A stretch of 64,000 nucleotides of DNA from Oscheius onirici (taxonomy: Eukaryota > Nematoda > Chromadorea > Rhabditida > Rhabditidae), in NCBI GenBank assembly GCA_932521025.1, contig OW051473.1, positions 7,192,001-7,256,000 on the forward strand, in the 5' to 3' direction. The notes under the pieces were generated by a model. The model did not search any database and was not told the origin of the DNA. It saw nothing but the letters and a program-made list of their open reading frames with translations. Shown here one piece after another: positions 27,929-39,602 of the stretch (its first letter is position 1; each line of letters begins with the position of its first letter). Both the position numbers and the translations under genes were made by a program.

Positions 27929-30169
27929 ATGTTGTGTACTTCTGCTGCCCTCCGCCAAGAATACACTGATTTCTGGAAGGAAAAAGAAGTATTTATAATA
28001 ATATTACTGACACCATTGGTTCAGTGGGTTCGCTACGTTTCTGGCAGCTTGCTTTCTGATCTGGAAGATGAACGTAGATGTCACGACATATCTTCTTGGA
28101 TAGATCAAAATTTAGCCGATTGGAGTTTATTAGAGCTTCAAGAGATCTACTTAAAAATTTTGGCGGTGAGGTGTAGTAAAGGTGCTTTTACAAATATGTT
28201 CAGATTGTCAAAGGTATCGTGGAAGAGTCGTCGGAAAACATTAGTCCTAGCTGGAGAACTACAACTCATGCGGTATAATTCAAATGACTGTTTCGAAAAC
28301 TTTTTTTTAGGTCAAAGATGTGTTAAACGATAGCTTGATCATTTTATCAAAGCAGTGGTATTTACTAGCCTACGAAAGTTGCAGTGTTTCAGACACTCGG
28401 AAGGATTTAGTTTTCTCGTATCCGGAAGGAATGTTGGCGTTTTGGAAGCTCTCTTTGGAGCGAAGGTATATCATTGTATTTAATATGCAAAAAAGTGTCC
28501 AGAGACAAGTTTATTTTCTTGCCGGGAATTCAAATTGAAGTGGCACCTTTTTTGAACACTTTGTTTGTTTGGAAAGAGTTCGAAGAACACATGACTGGAC
28601 TAGAAGAGCTCTTGAGAAAATATGATATAGGTTAGTCGCTTAAGAAACATGAAACAAACTAAAAGGTTTTCTATTTGAAAGTGCACTAGAAACTGACCAT
28701 GACTCCGGAAACGAGCGAGATGAAAGAGTTCCGGTGCCGACTGTCACAAAAACTGAAAAGACGCCGGTCCCAAAGAAGTCCAAAAAGAAGAAGAAAACAT
28801 TAGCGTGAGACTTTTTCCTTTAAAATTACTGCTTTTTAGGAAAAACTTGGATGAACTGGTCAAACAGACATCTAGTCTCAACAAGCAACATCTACTAACT
28901 GCTACACAATGGTCCCGTTCTAGAAGTCCATCTCCCCATCCAAAGTCGGTACATAATGCGGACAGACGGGCGTCTCACAGTCCTAAAGTACAGGAGAAAC
29001 CGATTCCTGAAGGTTTTGAAATGCATTACCGTATTTACGCTTAGACCAGTAGACCCAAAAAAGGAGTATCATGAAGAACATTTAATTGACTTTGGAAACG
29101 AAGCTTTTCTCGGCCCAGTCTATCATCTGTCTATCTTTGCTACTGGACGAAAGCCCAGGCAATGCGGATCCTGGCTTATGAGAACAGGTACATACAAGTT
29201 TTCCAATAGTGGGTTCCTTTCAGAAACTGATTTGCACGAGTTTTATCTGGACGGGAAAAGCTTGAACATTGCCTTGAAAGTACCTGTTCAAGAAGTATTT
29301 ATTGCACCGAGTGAGCCAATGATTGCGTTTTGTGAAAACGGATCCAACGAATGGAAGAAAGGAATATTTACAACGCATACCCAATTTGATCAAAGTTTGT
29401 TAAAGAGTGGTTATAACAAGTGTTTATAGATTCTTTCGTCCTAAATACGAGACTGTCAAAACTTGGTAAAGTCGCCCTGTTCCAGACGACCGACTTTCAT
29501 TTGCCTTATCGGAAGTGGAGCATTCATTTTGAAGAAAAACAGATAATTTACAAGTTACACACGCATTTTGTCGAGCTGAGCTTTGTTTTTGAGGTAGCCA
29601 ATAGCATTGCGAACTAACACGTATTTAGGATGCCATCGTATACTTGAGCTCACAAACCGGGGACGAGTTTTCGAAACTTCGAGTCTTGCACAACAGGAAA
29701 TTTTCACTGCCAGAAATGGCCAGACAGGTTATTTCATGTTTTGCATAGAAATGTGGTCTTTCAGCTAATTCGCCATGGTGTATACTTGTTCCCAGGGAGT
29801 GAAGCACTGCTGAAACATAAGGATACTGTCAAGGTTTCGTATTTTTTGAATCTTTCATGCTTTCAGCATTTTGAACTAGAGCGGTATGTCTACCGAGTCA
29901 TTTGCATACACCAAATGTCTTGCCAACATTGCCGCCTCAACGGATCTGTAGCAAAAGACGCTGCTCTTGTCTCTTTGGACAATCACCAGGTACATCGTTT
30001 AGGATGTTGCAACACTTGTTTTCAGCTCCACTTTTTCAAGCGATCCAAAGGTGGATATTCTGTTTCGCTACCCAATGATCGACTCAGAGAAATCCATAAA
30101 TCTCCATCTGCACAGGCCACTCTCTGTCGCTGGCTGATTCTAACTAGACCGCTTTCTTTGGCAAAGTAA
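27929..30169 (+). CDS. CASC1/DNAI7 (IC97)-like protein, tentative
   Basis: About 13 small exons join in frame to give roughly 560 residues. The N-terminal part has EYTDFWKEKEWVRYVSG and helical text; the middle (28680-29030) is charged, with a Lys run and Ser/Pro motifs, probably disordered. The C-terminal half (29050-30169) holds strand-rich segments: KEYHEEHLIDFGNEAFLGPV, FHLPYRKWSIHFE, then RHGVYLFPGSEALLKHKD and a Cys-containing helix. This order, especially the py-W strand and the GxxLFP motif followed by a helix, resembles CASC1/DNAI7, a protein linked to inner-arm dynein. The call is from memory of the family pattern and is not secure. The start at 27929 lies six bases after a GGCCTCAG acceptor. 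Introns are 37-45 bases. The stop is at 30167-30169, with AATAAA at 30235-30240. If correct, it is odd for an animal without motile cilia. Confidence 0.6.
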
Positions 30170-30369
30170 ACATTTATTCGGAAAATGAGGTTGTAAATGT
30201 GGCGATATCGAAATTATTGACAGCATGATTCACAAATAAAGCATTGCGTGTTGAGTGCCCTCAATTAAATTACTGTCTTGACTCGAGAGCTGAGAGAGGT
30301 CTTTCTCGTCCAACAGTTGCCTTCACAACGCAACCGTCTAGCGTCTCCTCAAGTGCCCAAGTAGCCGAT

Positions 30370-30442
30370 GCAACAGTCCATCTAATCCTCCAGCAGTTGC
30401 CACGCGCCACAGTCTACCTAATCCTCCAACAGTTGTCCCTAC
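30370..30442 (+). repeat. Imperfect direct repeat of about 36 bases, two copies
   Basis: Copy one begins near 30370 (GCAACAGTCCATCTAATCCT) and copy two near 30405 (GCCACAGTCTACCTAATCCT). In the forward frame both encode ATVxLILQQL. The copies differ at several positions, so this is an older duplication. It is not part of a gene I can support. Confidence 0.7.
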
Positions 30443-30597
30443 GACTGTTCTCCGGACAGTTGCTAATTAGTAAATTAGTCATTCTTCGTGGAATGGTCAT
30501 ATCATGGAATTGGATTGGGCTGATATTGTTTATAGCCTCATATGTGATGCATGTCATAGGCCCTAGAACATGTCCATATCTTTTCCACAAAAATTCT

Positions 30598-30626
30598 GGG
30601 TCCGAGAGTGGCGCGAAGTCGGACCC
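30598..30626. repeat. Hairpin with 8-bp stem
   Basis: GGGTCCGA at 30598-30605 is followed after 13 bases by TCGGACCC at 30619-30626. It lies in the convergent intergenic region downstream of the CASC1-like gene. No terminator role is expected for a polymerase II gene; function unknown. Confidence 0.75.
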
Positions 30627-31192
30627 CAAAAAGTGATAAAATCGACCTAGCTTCGTGGGAGAGTTGGACCCGATACTGAGCTTCCAGCAAATTTTAGTGG
30701 CATTTTGGTAAAAAAAAAATTTAGAAGGGGGCGTTTATTCTTATCACACGTAATATATAGCATGGTGGATGGTAGCAATTTGGGGGCATCATCAGTATGG
30801 TGAGATCATTGGCTTATTTAGGTAACTAGCGATAACAATGTGATATCAGGATGTAAAACAATGAGACTAATAATGAAAACAAACAAAAAAAATAGTAAAA
30901 TAGTTTGTATGCTTTGTTCAAAGAGTACAGGGAATGTCGTAATCCCGATCATTTCGAGAACCTCAAATCAGGGTAAAGCAGGATCTAAAACTGAAAGTTG
31001 TTTCGATTCATTCATTTTTTGTTTTCTCACTATGGTTAATCGATTTAATTATTGTCATCTCTGATTTGAGGTTCGAGGTTCTTAAAACGAACTGCTAAGA
31101 GATTACGTTCGATCCCTTTTGGTTTTGAACAAACCACATCAATCGATAGGACAAACCCTAATTCAAATGACCAAAAATGTTTTGTAAGAAGA

Positions 31193-34100
31193 TTAAAAAC
31201 GGAAGCTAGATGATGCTGATGCAACATTGAGTACAGCTGGAAGCTGCTGCAAAACTTCATCACGGATTTCCGTCCCTTTTATGGAAAGTTGGGTCAGCAC
31301 AGAGTCACTCAGATTCGATAGAACATCTGCCAAAACATCGTCGTCTAACATGTGCAGAAATTCAAAGCCAATATTCTGAAAAATGCAATTGTTTTAATTT
31401 TGTCGATTTCTTACGTGACTCATGAAGAAGTTCTCCAAATTAGGATGTAAAGAAGCAAACTTGGCAGCAACTTCTTTGAGTGTAGGGCATTTTCCAAAAC
31501 TTTCGACGAATACACCTTCGGCTGAAAACAGAGCGTGTGAATAATTTTTGGTTTTCTTACTCTCATTCAGAATAATTTTTCCATTAGGATATTGACAAAC
31601 TTGTCTTTTCCGCTGGCCGAGAGTCACGGGCCCACTGCAGTCGATACAACCCATATTGGCCAAGCCGATGAGCTTAGGACAGGCGTTAAGCTAAAGCGAT
31701 ACAGCTAAAGGCTATTTCAGACTTACACGATGCAGGAACTCTTTCAGGTAGAGATATGAGTGGATAGGAGACGATAGCATAGGAATGTTGCACTCATATG
31801 AAGAGTCTTCTACCCGAATCACAAACGAATCTTCAGTTCCAGCTGGAACTGTTCTCAGTAAGCCCAACGCTCTTTCCGGACAGGAGGTGCAGTCAATAAT
31901 CGTTTGAACTGCATTGTACAATGCGATCGAATGATTCTGGAGAGTCATAGAGCTCTGTAGTTCTTTCAATCTGTTCTGGTCAATATACGGCCCAGCATAG
32001 CAAGCAACATTTATTTGCAGTTGCCCTAAAACAGGTCTTTGCAACAAAATATTTATTAAACTAACAGTTGTTTTCAGGAATAAGATCGTCGTTTTTGGGA
32101 ATTTGGAAGCGGGTTGTCTTCTGTTCTGGCTGAGCTTCCTTTTTCTTTCTCGGCGGTTCCATTTCATCAGTCGTGTCAGGGCTTGTAGTAGACCACGATT
32201 CTTCGGATGGACGGCCTGATCCCGTCTCACCGGAGTGCGTTGAAGACGTCCGAGCATTCTAAAGATACAACTGTAAAAAGCTTAACAGAAATATTTACCT
32301 GGCTGCTTTTGGCTCTCAGTATGTTGTACTGCTTAGGATTTCGAAGGATACCAGTTGATGTGCTTTGCTGAGCTTGAGCTTGTGTAGGATTTCGAAAGAG
32401 AGACGATCCATTAGTCTAAACAGAAGCAAAAGACTCTATTTGCCATAATGTTACAAAACCTTGTGTGCTGGGTTCTTTGTTGGTGATGCCTTCTGCTGAA
32501 CGTGTTCTTCAGAACGTTGAGCCGGTCTCTTCATAAGAATGAAATGATGAGTTGGAGCAACGGCCGTAGTTGTAACAATGGGTGGACGTGGAGTGTGATA
32601 AAGAGATCCACCAACGGTATTATTGCGCACAGCCTGTTGGATAGCCTCTTCTTGAGATGCACTAAGAATACGAGAAGCTGCAGACGTTTCTGGTCTTCTC
32701 GGAGCAGCCTGGGTAGTTCTGACATTTGCAAAAGATCTCGGAATCGGTTGAAGACGCTCGACCACCACTGATCTCTCTTCCACCTGCTCTGCAGGGATCG
32801 GCTCTCGCTGTTGTGGAACCGAATCCTGCACCGGCTCATCGTCATGATCGGCCGGCTCGGGTTCGTCGTCACTAAGCTCAATGACTTCTGGTAAGTCGTT
32901 TTGAGCATACATGTTCGTTGGTGGCGGTTCCGCAGTTCTGTAACATGAGTTGTACAAAAACAAAGAGTAATAGTACCTTGGCGGAGGCTGTTCTACTACA
33001 GGTCGAAACATTGGAGCCTCTCTCATCAGTTGGACAGGTTCAGGTGGATCTTGATTAGCGTAATGAAGAGGAGCGTAGACGATGGGCTCGTTATTGCCGT
33101 CGATGAGAATGACATTCTGAAACGATAAATTAGCAAAACTGAGATGTGACCTACCGGAACGTTTCCAATGTTTGGTCGTTGAATATTGGAGGTATTGGGA
33201 AGACGAATGATCCGTGTGTTCCGCATGTCCACCCGTCCGTTCTGTAGATCTGCTCGTGGTAGAATGAGTCGCGGTTGGAAAACTTGTGGTTGTTCGGCGA
33301 CCTGCGGTTGAACAGGCTGAGGTTCGGCAGGTCGTGGTTGAAGAACTCGTGGTTGAATAGGACGAGGTTCTATTCGCTGTTGAGCAACCGTAACTGGTTG
33401 TGGTGGCTGCTGCTGACGAACGGGCAGAAGAACTGTTTGTCTCCTTGGTTGCGTTGGCTGAGATCCTATTTCGGCAGCAGTTATACCGGGAACACCGGGT
33501 TGTTTGAAGACACGCGTAGTTGCGACTTGTGGAGCCTGCACCGAGGCTGGTTCTGCCACCTTCACAAAGTACTTAGTCTGAAAACAATGCAATTTGATTG
33601 AATTCATCTGTTGACTTACAGCTCTAGTGGAACTGGATGAAGATTGAGCCGGTTGGAAATGAGGCATGTTCGAAGCCTGAACTGTGGTTGAGGACTTGAA
33701 TTGAATTCCGGATCCAGAAACAGGTTGAACTCGGAAGCGCTTTACAGGCGGTTCAACTCCGGCTCTTGCGGCCTGGAAATGATTGGCTGGTCTAGGCTGC
33801 GGTAGCACGTTGTCAGGCTGAGATCTTTGTTGCTCCAGTTGTGGCTCGCTGGGAGGCCGAATTCTCACTGCAGGCTGCACTCTTTCAAACATTGCTGGAG
33901 GAGAATGTTCATGTTCAGCAGGCTCAGCTCTCGGATAGGGCGTGGAAGCACGACGAACTCTCAGGCTAGGTTGTGGAGGTCCATCCTCAGGTTGAGATTC
34001 CACAAAAATGTCGAAACTGCCTGACTGCGGATTAGATACTTTGCTCAATGGGGTAGGAGCTGCTGGTACTTTGGTAGTCTGAACAGCAGTATAAGCTATT

Positions 34101-35640
34101 GTTCATCAACTGTCCTTACCGAATAGTTTCGTTTGGCCAGTTGCTCGTATTTGGTCGTCTTCTGAGAACTTTCAGCAACTGCCTTTTGTAGTAAATCTGA
34201 AAACTTTGATAATTCATAAAATAATTGAAAATTACTTTGCACTTTGCTGGTCACTCCTAGTTCGATTTCCTTTCTAGCGGCAGTTCGCTGTCGAGGAGAA
34301 GCCTTCTTGTTTCCGGGTGAGAGTTTCGGCTTCTCTTCTTGATTCTGAGATGACGATGCAGCTGCTTCCTTGTTTCTCCCAGCAGAATTCGTCGGCATTT
34401 TGTTCTTCGCAGCTCCTTTTAGGGGACTTTTATTCTGCTGTATTTCCTTGCTCCGTGTTCGTTTAGCCGAAGCTTGTTTGGCAGATTTTGAAGAGAGTCT
34501 CTTGGTAGGTCCCGTGCCGGCAGCAGCCTCGTACCCATCGTCTTCGACTTCTTCCTTTATCTTCTTTCCTTTTTTCTCTCCCATAGCTGAAAAAGTTATT
34601 GTACAAATTTATGAAGAAATTTTACGCTGTTCTTTCGGTTCATAACTCAGTAATTTATTCTCGACTGCATATTCGAAGGAGAACAAGCAACGGCTGTAAT
34701 AGTTCAACTTGATATCCGCTCCTTTACTCCATCCGGGGAACGAGAGCCATAAATGGTGCCCCTACAATTTGAAATTGAGTAAAGTCAAAAGAAAAGCATA
34801 CTTCTTTGGCAGTTATCATGGCAGGAAAGAGAATGCCGTTCGAATCTTCGCGTTCATCATAAGCCAAGAGCATTTGGCCAATTTCGAACATATTTTGTTG
34901 AACTTTAAGTTTGAACTGAAAAATGACAATAGATAAGAGGGTAAAAAAGTCACCATTTTAAAACATTCTCTAGGAGCAATGTCATCTACATAGTCTTTTA
35001 TGTATTGTTCACACTGTGGCAAGTACCGTGACGGATTGAGTCCAGTAGGTGCTACGCAGCCTCTTGTGTCGTACTTCAGGTTCGGGTTGGCATTGTCGCT
35101 AAATTTTATGTTATGATGTGGTTGAATTTTTAGGGGAAAGCGACCCCTCTGCAGTCTAGTTGACCGGCATCCGTTTATGTGAAGCAACAGTCAGAAACAG
35201 ATTAACGGCTTTTTATCAATGAAATTGGATTAGCCATTTCAAAAACACTTACAGCGGTTCGATTCGTTCATCGTCGCAGACGACCCAAAACTGGAAGGTG
35301 TCCTCTTTCAGACAGAATTCGTATTTCACAAAGTAGTTGCAGACCTTGATCACTCTTGCCAAACAGGGAATGTACCCTAAGGAAAACATGAGATTTTCGA
35401 TAAAGTTTACCTTGTTTGTCTCGAGCTCGTATGAGATGACCGACCCGAAATTTGTTTTCGGGAAGCTTTGGCGGCTGACTGAAACACTGACTCGGAGCCA
35501 CCTTCATGTCTTTCACGTATTTCTTCCATGGCCATTTACCCTAAATTTTTCAGCATAATATAAGAAAAATAAAAATAAAGAAAACTTACGGTCTCGACTG
35601 CTGCCACATTCTGTGTAGCAGAATGTAGATATGTGGACAT
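31193..35640 (-). CDS. Large protein with MBT-like repeats and a Pro/Gln-rich region
   Basis: A minus-strand gene of about 15 exons, roughly 1,250 residues. The start at 35640 gives MSTYLHSATQNVAAVETGKW. Next comes an MBT-like repeat: WPWKKYVKDMKVAPSQCFSQ and LPENKFRVG, the usual MBT opening (W..Y...AAP..CF), ending in FQFWVVCDDERIEPL. A second repeat has FEIGQMLLAYDERED and HHLWLSFPGWSKGADIK. MBT domains bind methylated lysines in chromatin, so a nuclear reader role is inferred. From about 34584 the protein is basic (Lys/Ser), then 34080-33000 is very rich in Pro, Gln and Arg, then acidic. The C-terminal part (31193-32040) is a separate helical domain with GCIDCSGPVTLGQRKRQVC. Intron 32020-32062 begins GTTAGT, so its retention ends the protein at once (TAG 32061-32063). 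Family placement (LIN-61/SFMBT/L3MBTL-like) is uncertain; the exon chain is well supported by phase. Confidence 0.75.
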
Positions 35641-36635
35641 CGTTGAGCGTCACTGCAGTCCTGAAAGACTAGGGATGAGTGAGCCGAAGAGAGAAAAGTG
35701 AGGCTTTGAGCAAGAATGAGAGTATTTCAACCAAGAAGGCGGGAATACGCAGTTCGGGGCCACGGCCGCTTCGCGAACACGCGCGAAGCGGCGGACCGAG
35801 GTGTTAATCAATAGGACTGGGGTACTGTTATTGGCTGTTTGCGAAACGACACTGATCGACGACAGCGGAATAAAAGAGCGGAATTAATTGGAATCTTCAG
35901 AAATCAATTTAAGAGGTTGATAAACTGAGAAATAGTTCTGGAGAAAGACAAACTGAGGAGATCAGTCAGAGGAAATCCGTCGTCAATGAACTGGCTACGA
36001 GTATAAATTTTGACGTCTATCAGTAGCATGCCTGGATAGAGATAAGCAAATATCGACTCTTAACGGTGTTGTGATAATCACGATTACTCATCCGTCGCTC
36101 CAATTAGTCAGAATCAGTTACGCCGAGTCACAATCTTTCGCGCTATAAGAGCATGGGATAGACGGTTATCACAAATGCGGAGAACTGTGCCTGCTCGATC
36201 GATGACCCTCGTGGGAAACTACGAGGGTCTATACAAAGAGCGCCGGCTTTCCGCGAAGACATAGAGAAGAACAAATTACGTAACCAAGTCCGGGATCTGA
36301 TCACACGCGAATGTTTCAAAACGGAACAAAGTGGGGAGAAAAAGCTGCCACAAACTTCTCAACCTATACTAATCTGGTGGGAGCAGACGGCTCTATTTCC
36401 ATGGAGATATCCCAGTCATTACCTCAAATTACAAAGAGGACTGGTTGTTTGTTTCGTAGACTTCTAGGAACCCATTCGAACCTGAGAAACGGAAAGCTCT
36501 ACTCGAAGTGGCTGAGAAGACCATGATGTAAAGAGTGTATCTAATAGGGAAAGACAATAGTCGCCAAACTACAGCGGAAACGATAACTTGGCACATTTCA
36601 TTGATTTTCTGTGAGAACGACGAGACTGGCGTGAT
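35641..36635. other. Upstream region of the MBT-like gene
   Basis: About 1 kb between the MBT-like gene start (35640, minus) and the end of the DUF268 gene (36636, minus). It contains a perfect GC-rich inverted repeat at 35765-35792. No coding sequence is recognised; an open frame at 36311-36526 on the plus strand has no motif. Confidence 0.6.
35765..35792. promoter_or_regulatory. Perfect 11-bp inverted repeat upstream of the MBT-like gene
   Basis: GCCGCTTCGCG (35765-35775) and CGCGAAGCGGC (35782-35792) are exact reverse complements with a 6-base loop, AACACG. The element starts 125 bases upstream of the MBT-like start codon and is more GC- and CpG-rich than its surroundings. It could be a dimeric transcription-factor site or a cruciform/hairpin. 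A function is inferred from position only. Confidence 0.6.
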
Positions 36636-38061
36636 TCAGGTTGTTATTTTCTTCAAAACATAAGTATCTATTGTCGTGACATTCAGATAAGAGCGATGAT
36701 CATAGTATTCGTAAGATATTTTTACTGGGTATTTCGAGTCGCCGCGGAATGTTGCAAGAAGCTCAAAGCCTGAAACAGTTGGGAACATAAACTGATTGGT
36801 TGTCTCACCTTCAAATAGCATTGGTAACCTGACTCTTCCGTAAACACGATATAGGTTAAAAATAATTGAATCCTGACCTCTGGGCAAAGACAAATAAACA
36901 AGACCTTAATTGTAACTTCGAGATCTTTTATGTGAACTGACCTTTATCTTTTAGCAAACAACGAATTCGAAGCATAGCAGTTAAATCTCCCCATGGGTCG
37001 GGACTTCCACCAACGCGTCCCAATCCATACATGGCGAGAGTGAAGTAGATCGCAACAAAATCGGTTTTATTGTAAAATCTTGAGCACACACTTGTTTTAT
37101 AAAAAAACCCTACCCTTGAGGTGATTTGACAAATGTTCCCAAATCTATAAAGTCAATCCTTTTGGCGTTCTCTATAATGAGATTTTGGCTACGTACAGAA
37201 GTCACCTGGAAGAGAAGTTTTGAAATGATGGCACTTTCCCCACGTGTGAAGCTCCATTATACAGAGCAATTGATTCCAGCCAAGGTGTAGACGAGTCAAA
37301 AACTATGCCAGTCTGTTTCTTGGGAGGATAGGCTGCAAATGCACGCTGCATCGATTCTGAAACAGTTAGCATTTTCTTTGTTCTTACTTTGATAATCGTC
37401 GAGCTTTCCAAAATTACCGTCTTTAACATCATTGTCTGTTTGGTTCCAAACTGACTCTACCTCTAGTTTGTCGTTATATCTCTGTAATCGATACTGCCAA
37501 TATATTATATTCAAACCATGATGAGATGCGACATTCCATACAACAGAAAATCCTTTTTCATAGTCTCAGGCATAACATTTGGTGGATGTTCGGGTGGATG
37601 AGAAAGGTAAATTTCAGTCTCGTAAAATATCTGATCAGCTTTTACCCGTCATAAGCAGTCCCTACCTGATCGCAACTTCCAGGCTTAACAAATCTCGTAA
37701 GTTCGAACAACGGAACCTTTGGGCTTACTATTTTGAAATACTTCTTCTTGTAAAACATTTCGACTTCTTCGAAAGTAAGATTACCCAAAGAAGTATGAAT
37801 GAATCTGAGCCTTATTTTGCTAGTCATATGGATAAAACAAACGTTGATTCATCATCGTAGTGAGTGGTCCTCTGATTCCAACCTTGGAACAATGAAGAAC
37901 TGAACATTTGTAAACTTATGAAAATTGCCATCTTACCATTCTGACTTCTCTTTGAAAACCACGTATATGGAAATCAATACGAGTGCCATAAACATAAAGG
38001 TGCTGGAAGGAACATCGTACCAAGAACGACGTGGTCTTCTGGTGTACAACGACTCGTACAT
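36636..38061 (-). CDS. DUF268 domain protein with N-terminal membrane anchor
   Basis: DUF268 proteins are a nematode-rich, methyltransferase-like family of unknown function. The ATG at 38061 gives MYESLYTRRPRRSWYDVP, then one hydrophobic helix (FMFMALVLISIYVVF), so a type II membrane protein with the domain in the lumen is likely. Then come a linker, VVWNVASHHGLNIIYW, and the core: FDSSTPWLESIALYNGASHV (the usual TPW.E.....GA..V), YGLGRVGGSPDPWGDLTAML, RIRCLL and GLVYLSLPRGQDSIIFNLYR, then VYGRVRLPMLFEG. These match the DUF268 motif order, ending with a short tail and TGA at 36636-36638. About 330 residues in eight or nine exons. The splice between about 37510 and 37660 is not fully resolved. 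The order of motifs resembles a Rossmann methyltransferase, but substrate and cofactor are unknown. Confidence 0.8.
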
Positions 38062-38902
38062 TGGAGAGTATCTTTTTGGTCGAAGCAGCTAGTCTGTTCT
38101 CTTTTGTGCTTGATCCAACACTTTATAGCGGCCTGCTGCGCATACAAAGCGATCATAATAACCGAAGACTTTTCCAAATTATAGAAGGTTATTTTCCCGT
38201 TGACACTACTTTAGTTTTTTGCATTGTTTAGAAATATTCATTACTCGAGAAGTAACATTTTGGCTATTTGAGACGCTAGCCGAAACAATAATCGGTTTAA
38301 TAACGTTGAAGGTATCCCGTAGATCTCACATCACAATCGGTAAGTTAACTTTTCGGTCTTTAGACTCACTTAGCAAAACACCGGATGCGAAAGAAACACT
38401 TTCCTATGTCACATAGTGGGTTTTGTTCTAAGCTTTCTGTCCCCGAAAAGAAGGTTCTGGCAAAGAATCCTTTTGAATCTGGTGACCGTTCGTGTCATCA
38501 ACGGATCAGAGATGAACAAACAGCGTTGCGAAAAACGCATCTCTTGAATGATTTATAGCAATGATTTAATGGTTTATGATTATTCCCTCTTTTGAAGCTA
38601 GACTCTTGATTTACAATCATTGAGTGATTGCCCGGATTTGAACTTCGCGCCACTTTCGAAATCAGCTAATGCATGTCCCGTGACTTACGATCTGGGAGCG
38701 ATTAGATCGAGGAAATGAAAAACCTTGGCTCTTTTTAAGTATCTGTATACTTTCAGTGAGAAAAGGAAACGAGTCAACCTCAAATCAGCCGAGTCTACCT
38801 CATTCTGATAGTTTCGATAGACTGTAGACAAGGAAGTCTTCAATTTATTCACGGTTCTAATTGCACGTTTATTTCATCTATAACAACAAGTAATAGAGAT
38901 TG
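38062..38902. other. Intergenic stretch, no gene recognised
   Basis: Lies between two minus-strand genes. It should hold the promoter of the DUF268 gene and the 3' end of the small acidic gene. Short open frames here have no motifs, and I see no repeats of note. Confidence 0.6.
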
Positions 38903-39602
38903 CTAATTGGAAAGCTCGGCTGGATTTTCTTCATAGATGATCAGCGGCTCCATGTCATCCGGAACCTCATCAAAGCTGTGAGCAGTGCTGCAGGTGACTT
39001 CAGTTTCGGTAGTGCTATCAGTCTTTCCAGATTCCTAAAATATTTTGCTTAAAACAACCATTAGAACCATATAACTGGAGACTTTTCGGCGCAGTGTACC
39101 GAGCCGTCCTCGTCGATGACGAGGCGATGGCTCCAGTCGGGCTCGTTGTCGCCGTCGGGCGAAGCAGGACTAGGAATTTCCGGTTCAATGTCTTCAACAG
39201 CCCTGGTGGGCTTCTGAAAACGTATTGTTTGACAGATCGTCGAGCAATGAACCAACATTCCAGTGCTTTATTCCATAAGAGAACGCTCCATCTTCACTGT
39301 CAGTACTATCCGAATCCCGGGCAACCGTCGTTTTCGTAATGGCAATCAGTGCCTCCTGCAGACATTTTTACTTCCAGTGGAAACTTTACTTACAATCTGT
39401 GGACCATAATTGAACAAGTTTGGGTCATATCCGACCGTAGAGCTAGATGAACCCGTATAGACTCTCTTTGGCGGGGATGGTTCACAGAAGCTGACAGATC
39501 TCTTAATCAAACGCCACAAATAAGTCTTTTTCAAATAGTAACCTTTTTAGGAGTGTGCTCCTTCTCCTTATGATACAATTCATCTTTGTTTGGAGCAGAC
39601 AT
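38903..39602 (-). CDS. Small acidic Ser/Thr/Pro-rich protein, unknown function
   Basis: I do not recognise the family. Five exons (39543-39602, 39394-39501, 39257-39355, 39076-39213, 38903-39034) join with all phases at codon boundaries to give 178 residues, MSAPNKDELYHKEKEH... to ...ENPAELSN. The protein is acidic and low in hydrophobic residues, hence probably disordered and cytosolic or nuclear. It has no signal peptide or membrane helix. RSVSF near residue 21, preceded by Lys, fits the loose RVxF-type docking motif for protein phosphatase 1, followed by EPSPPKRV. SDSTDSEDGAF and SPASPDGD are likely CK2 and proline-directed kinase sites. These motif readings are weak. The gene model itself is good because every intron is 40-53 bases with GT-AG ends and an open frame across. 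Confidence 0.72.

Larger units (their letters stand above)
30170..31192. other. Intergenic region between two convergent genes
   Basis: The CASC1-like gene (plus) and the MBT-like gene (minus) converge here. The region holds the AATAAA at 30235-30240, an imperfect direct repeat of about 36 bases at 30370-30442, and an 8-bp-stem hairpin at 30598-30626. A 130-codon open frame at 30244-30636 overlaps the repeat and has no family motif. Confidence 0.6.

Noticed and set aside
31712-32257. Separate minus-strand gene of 181 residues
   Set aside because: The open frame crosses an intron; phase shows its parts are exons of the MBT-like gene read in two different frames.
33275-33601. Plus-strand Leu/Trp-rich open frame
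   Set aside because: It is the reverse-strand shadow of the Pro/Gln-rich region of the MBT-like gene.
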